Made by a program: the position numbers and the translations under genes
The notes under the pieces: generated by a model
Database searches by the model: none
Told to the model about the DNA's origin: nothing
Seen by the model: only the letters and a program-made list of their open reading frames with translations
Assembly (NCBI GenBank): GCA_964304625.1
Contig: OZ199840.1
Span: 186,001-250,000 of the forward strand
From: Kudoa neothunni
Lineage: Eukaryota; Cnidaria
DNA: 64,000 bases
Reading direction: 5' to 3'
Shown: positions 59,252-64,000 of the stretch, piece by piece
Layout: every line of letters begins with the position of its first letter
Numbering within the stretch: position 1 is the stretch's first letter

Positions 59252-60399
59252 ATGAGAGAATATCAAATGAGAAAAACAGCAAAACAAAAATCCTCGATTA
59301 TTTTAACTTAAAAGCTCTGTCCTCATTGAATAGGATTTTGAATAATAAAGAATGTATAATGAAGGCTCATAATGAAGAAAAAACTACAAAAATCTGAAAA
59401 ACATTAAAAAAAGGTTATATCGATACGCTAGACCAACAAGTAAACAATTGGATTGAAGTCATGAGAGCGAAAAATGTGGAAATCTCCGCGGATGACATAA
59501 TGGAAAAAGCTAATACTTTGTTCCCTAATGATTCTAATGTTTTGAAGATATTGTCTTCTAGTTGGTTTTGAAGATTTTAAAATTGTTTTGGAATAAAAAG
59601 AACTAAATTCCATGGCGAAGCAAAAATCGTGGACATTAACGTAACTGAGGATTGGAAACTTCATCTCAACGAAATATTAGAATCTTAGGAGCCTGATAGC
59701 ATATTCAACCTTGATGAAAGCGAACCATTTTATCAAAAAAGAAGACTTATTATTTTTACGGCTAAATTATTCTAATTCATTTGATAGAGAGTGGTTATGT
59801 TTTACCGTTCGAAGACAATATCGAAGGAACAAAAGTGTCGAAAAAAAGAATTATCATAGTTCTTACATGTTCAATGACAGGCGAAAAATTAACACCATTA
59901 ATAATCGGGAATTATGCTAAGCCTAGATGTTTAAATGGTATAAAGGAATATGCTACTTTATATAAAGCAAATTCGAAAGCATGGATGACTTCCCAATTAT
60001 TTACTGATTACCTGATATCAGTTGGGACAAAAAACTCATTAATTCAAATAGAAAAGTTATTCTATTTAACGACAATTGTCCAGTACATTCCAGCTTAACA
60101 TTATCAAATATTACATTATATTTTTTCCCAGTGAATTTCACCAATGTGTTACATCTACTGGACCAAGGTATTATTCACAGTTTCAAAGTTTAATACCGGA
60201 ATTATCGGATGAATTCAATTATGTACCAAATAGAATCCAAATGTTAAAAGTCAAATTGCCAGATATAATGGATGAGATGGTCATCGTTAAAAAATCTTGG
60301 GAATCGGTCACGACAAGTACTATTAGTAACTTTTCCAATAAGGCTGTGGCGGATGATCCACCTATTAACTTAACATTTGGAGATTATAATCACGTGTAG
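59252..60399 (+). pseudogene. pogo-type transposase of element 3, degenerate
   Basis: The N-terminal DNA-binding region is SSLNRILNNKECIMKAHNEE then WIEVMRAKNVEISADDIMEK (CENP-B-like helix-turn-helix). The DDE_1 core is FNLDESEPFYQKRR (D1, near 59710), FNDNCPVHSS (D2, near 60067) and LHLLDQGIIHSFK (D3, near 60150). Here the third aspartate is retained, unlike pogo element 1. Multiple frame changes and stops are present. It is only distantly similar to element 1, so the two represent separate lineages. Confidence 0.8.
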
Positions 60400-61361
60400 T
60401 TGGTCATTAGTTAAATGTCTTCAAGGTCTATGGCGCACTTAGCTAGTAGTGACAAAGACTATTTTTTTATTTCGAAACAACTACTGAGGAAATATCAGTA
60501 AACGAAATGTGTACACTTTGCGGAGAAGACAATCTCGTGTGCCGATAACCAAAAACAGGAGAAAATACATCTCCTATGAAAAATCTGACGTAGAAGATGA
60601 AACTTTCAATGAAGCACTATTTCTACGAATGAAGCATTGCTTTCTTTGAGTAAAATGTACACATTTTTCAAAAAACACAATCCTTAAATGTTATGTACGG
60701 TAGTTGATCTTCAAACGGCGATTTACGATTAAGAAAGTCAGAGTTATGCCAGTCGAAAATTATTGATATTTTCTAATAAAAATCAAATTAATAAATATGT
60801 TGAAAGTTTTTAGTTGTATTTTATGTAGTACATCATTTAATTTTGTGAGTTTTATGCGTATCATTATATATTTAATTGGCACTGGTTACTAACTCTTACT
60901 CCTCCTTCTTTTTGGCACGTGGGATTATTAATTTGTTATGTAACGTTTTTTTACGATAAAACTATTCATAAAGGTAGTTTTCCGCTTGTATCTATTTAAA
61001 ATCACCCAACACTTATGAAAATAAAAAAATAACTTTGATTTCCTTCATTACATTGAAATCGGGATTGTGAATTGTATTTATTATTTTTAAATTTTTGATG
61101 GGCAGCATTAATGTTATCACTACGTTATCTAAATAATTTTTTTTCTACAAATTAAAGTCCCGGATGGATTAAATTAATCGCACTTAACCTTGAAATCATT
61201 GTCATAAGAAGATTTATATGTATTAAATATATTTTTGATTATAAGGGAAAAAATAATGATAAATAAGAGTGAGTAAATTGCAAGAGCCAAATTAAAATTC
61301 TTCTTTGTTCGCATGCGCCATGACGGCTCGAGGATATTTGACAGGTCGTGGGCACCTACTG
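60400..61361. other. 3' part of pogo element 3
   Basis: Transposase tail remnants to about 60690 (SLSKMYTFFKKHNP), then AT-rich non-coding sequence to the right terminal repeat. Confidence 0.5.
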
Positions 61362-61959
61362 TATAAATATTAAGATAGTATATATGGCAAATAAATGTAT
61401 TTATTATTAATGCTGAATAAAAAAAATCGTATCTATACAACACTTCGTATTATAAATGCTGTAGTCTATTATATTGATGATTTTGTAGTCTGACCTTTAT
61501 ATTTTTATTTAATAACTTCACATATGGTTTTATATAAATTTTTTTGGTATTTGACCTAAAATTAAATGCAGCTATTATATGTGGAAGTAAATTTATGAAG
61601 TAATTATTGTAGAATAATTAGGAATTATTATTTAATATCTTTTTGGTTACAATAGAAAAATTACGCAGCTAATATTTTTCGGAATCCTTCCGCATTGTTA
61701 CAATAATCATAATAGACATATGTTAATTAAGACATAAGATTTTGATGTCTTGGGGAACCGATTCATTTAAGAAATGATGAGAAAAATACTAAATTCTCTT
61801 TAGAATAAATAGTATTACCATTATTTTGTTAAAGCTTAATATTTTACTTCGATGTTATCCAAAAAAACATTGAATCGTGGAAAAACTTTAAATTTCATTA
61901 AAAGTTCTAAATAATCCAACACATTGATATAAGCTAAACGGCAACAATATGGTTAAGAC

Positions 61960-62098
61960 TAATTTTTTAATAACTTGAATAATTATTATCTAGTCTAAGT
62001 TTTGCTATCTGACAATGAATAAATCATAATATCCATAAATGAAATTTTGGTCAATTGTATTCCGAACCATCAATCGGTATTTCACTTAATTGTCAACC
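61960..62098 (+). promoter_or_regulatory. Conserved 5' flank of copy 5 (putative promoter)
   Basis: Retains the block found in front of the other four copies: AACTTGAATAATTATTATCT, then AAGTTTTGCTATCTGACAAT, then TTGTCAACC just before the ATG. Distal upstream sequence is unrelated to the other copies. Confidence 0.45.
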
Positions 62099-64000
62099 AT
62101 GAAAATAACCAGATTTCTCTACCTTGCTTTAGGTATCATCCCGAGTCTATTTTAATACTAATGTAAGTTTAGGTCTTTTGATATCATGCACAGTCAATGC
62201 TACCGGGCCTTCAAGTCCTCAAGCTGCACCTGCACCTGCGGCTCTAGCTCCAACGAAAACGCTGAAATACCAGATTGTGAAAGGTGCATCTAATAGCCCA
62301 AACCAAATTAAGATCAAACTTGAAGGCTCTGAATATCCGAGGGGCAATAAGTGTGTTTTAAGGCGATCTAACGAAGCGGAAATCGCAGCCTCTACTACTG
62401 CTCCTCGTGTAACAACAGCTGAGTTTAAAGACATCTATAACTGCGCTGCTAATGATAGTGATAATGCTTCTAATCAATGTGTTGTCGATTGTAATACTGA
62501 TGAGAATAAAATCACTTACGATATACTATCACCAAGAACCAAATACATATATGTCAACGTCGGCAGTGGCACAGATACTGTTAAAGAAAAAGTAAATGGA
62601 GCAGGATCAAAAGTATTCGGATATTCAATACGTAAATCAACTTAATTTAATACGAAAATAAATTAAATTTAGCACTATTGACCAACCCACATATCGCCGT
62701 TTCTACAGACACTGCCAACAATAAGTTGCAATTCCTAGTCAAAACTTGTGCTCCCGTAAATTGCCCAATTTATTATAAAGATATCCAATATGAAGTTGGT
62801 ACCAAAGGGGAAGATTGTAAAACTGGGAATACTGCAAACACAGTTGATTTTGATTTATTGTTACCTCATTACGAAGTGAAGTGCGGAAATTACCCCAGTT
62901 TCTTTTACGATATGCCCAATCAATATATGAAGAAAAACATAGCCATTTATGAGCCTCAGTTTTATATCGTAACTAAAATTGAAAACAAAGTTGGAATTAA
63001 ATTCACTAATTCCTTGTCGTCTGAAATATGTTTGTTCCGTCTAAAAGATGGTTTGAATGCAGCAACTGATCAATCATATACGTCCGCTTGTGGTGGTGCC
63101 GGTAAAGATTGTTACGCCCCATGTAACTACGTCGAACTCAATGGCATTGCGGGGAAAAAGTTTTATAAAGTTTTAATCCAAACAAGGTATCGCGACATAA
63201 AAGCTACCGGTGATAGTCCGGATGGTTACACGCAAACTAAATTCGGTAATTCTTACATTAAGACGAATTTTTCATTATTTTCATTAGCAATTACTGAACC
63301 AGCTGGAGGATTTCTTTCTACTTATACTAATGTTGGCGTTTCGTTTGACGGTACCCCATTTAAAGAAGGAACTAATCCACAAATTAATATATGTACTCTT
63401 AAACATTATTTTGCTGATAAACCAAAGCCAGCCACCCCAACCGGCACAACATGTACCACTCAGAGCAGCAGCAGCACCACTTGCAACACTGATTGCTCAA
63501 AATTGGTAATTGAGGGACTTTCAGCAGGAAAAGCGTACGTGATTGAGATTACATTTGGTGGAATTAATGATCCAAGTGGTTTCAAAGAACATATATTCAT
63601 AAGAACAGGTAAATCAGTATATATATTTTATAAAATAACGAATTATATATAGCAAAGGGAACAGGTAAAGAGTATGGAACTACTGATCCTACGAAGACAG
63701 ACACGACAGTCTCTCTTACAGCTATGGCTGGGCTTTCATCGGGAGAAAAGAAAGATGAACCTACCTGTGAGTATTTAATAAGTCCGACCGGATTAGATAG
63801 CTTTTTCCATGCGAAATGCAATGGCAACACCCCGTGTAGAGGAATTTGCAGTGAACAAGTTACGATAGAAAACCTTGAGCCAAACAAACCTTATGACATC
63901 AGGGTCATCGCACATAAGGATTACGACATAAAAGATTACACAAATATACAAACAGGTTATTGAAGTTATAATTTATTCTTTAAAATTTTTATAGCATTAA
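62099..64000 (+). CDS. FN3-like type I membrane protein family, copy 5 (3' end beyond window)
   Basis: Exons 62099-62132 (or to 62144), 62173-62631, 62673-63245, 63288-63608, 63653-63955 and 63995 onward. Introns are 40 (or 28), 41, 42, 44 and 39 nt. Signal peptide MKITRFLYLALG, Pro/Ala-rich linker, then FN3-like modules with the same order and lengths as copy 2 (exons 2 and 3 are 459 and 573 nt in both). No frame break in about 560 visible codons. Intron 3 has no stop and is a multiple of three, so its retention would add 14 residues (GNSYIKTNFSLFSL). It is the only plus-strand copy and, with copy 2, one of two apparently functional ones. The transmembrane end is not in the window. Confidence 0.85.

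Larger units (their letters stand above)
58325..61361 (+). mobile_element. pogo/Tigger element 3 (host of a nested pogo)
   Basis: TA flanks at 58323-58324 and 61362-61363. The left end is CAATCGGTGACGGGTCGTGG; from the right the end reads CAGTAGGTGCCCACGACC. The motif GGTCGTGGGCAC recurs three times inside the left 130 bp and once at the right end. After subtracting the nested 742-bp element, it is about 2.3 kb, the normal size for the group. It contains a broken pogo transposase. Confidence 0.75.

Noticed and set aside
1-64000. CRISPR-like or operon-like organisation suggested by evenly repeated blocks
   Set aside because: The repeats are whole gene duplications of about 3.5 kb and transposon ends. 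There are no short regularly spaced repeats, and the genes are spliced.

Overview
The window is AT-rich (roughly 70% by eye) animal DNA. It has spliced genes with very short introns and is packed with class II (cut-and-paste) transposons. Nothing prokaryotic is visible: no operons, ribosome binding sites or CRISPR arrays. The animal assignment rests on a CARM1-type arginine methyltransferase, a multi-Kunitz secreted protein and a family of FN3-like type I membrane proteins. Almost all introns I can model are 39-77 nt. That is unusual for an animal and fits a lineage with compacted introns; a reduced parasite such as a dicyemid or a myxozoan is my inference, not shown by the sequence. I found no LTR retroelement or LINE coding sequence; the only retro-type candidate is one tRNA-derived SINE-like sequence.

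The backbone is five copies of one gene family. Copies 1 and 2 are adjacent on the minus strand (570-8349 and 8862-11861), copies 3 and 4 are further along on the minus strand (29225-32237 and 47161-50160), and copy 5 is on the plus strand and runs off the right end (62099-64000). The best copy (copy 2) gives a ten-exon model whose exons sum to exactly 2,628 nt, about 875 residues: signal peptide, about seven cysteine-bearing FN3-like modules, two consecutive microexons of 19 and 18 nt, and a transmembrane helix with the short tail KKKRD. Membrane-distal exons differ between copies while the 3' half is almost identical. Copies 1 and 4 are broken, copy 3 has one frame error, and copies 2 and 5 look whole in what is visible.

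Between the copies, 12.4-25 kb is a transposon cluster: a Tigger-like MITE, a Tc1/mariner, a pogo element, a large inverted-repeat element, a piggyBac and a small hAT MITE. A CARM1 homologue with 13 short exons follows at 25.8-28.1 kb. At 32.4-47 kb are a piggyBac MITE, a Mutator-like fragment, a hAT element with 8-bp target duplications and a multi-Kunitz gene. At 50.4-61.4 kb are further piggyBac and Merlin elements and a pogo element with a deleted pogo nested inside it. Several insertions are unusually well dated relative to one another because sister gene copies preserve the empty target sites.

The gene family reads as a surface-protein array with variable outer modules and a constant membrane-proximal part, being duplicated, homogenised and pseudogenised amid heavy DNA-transposon activity. 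That functional reading is inference.
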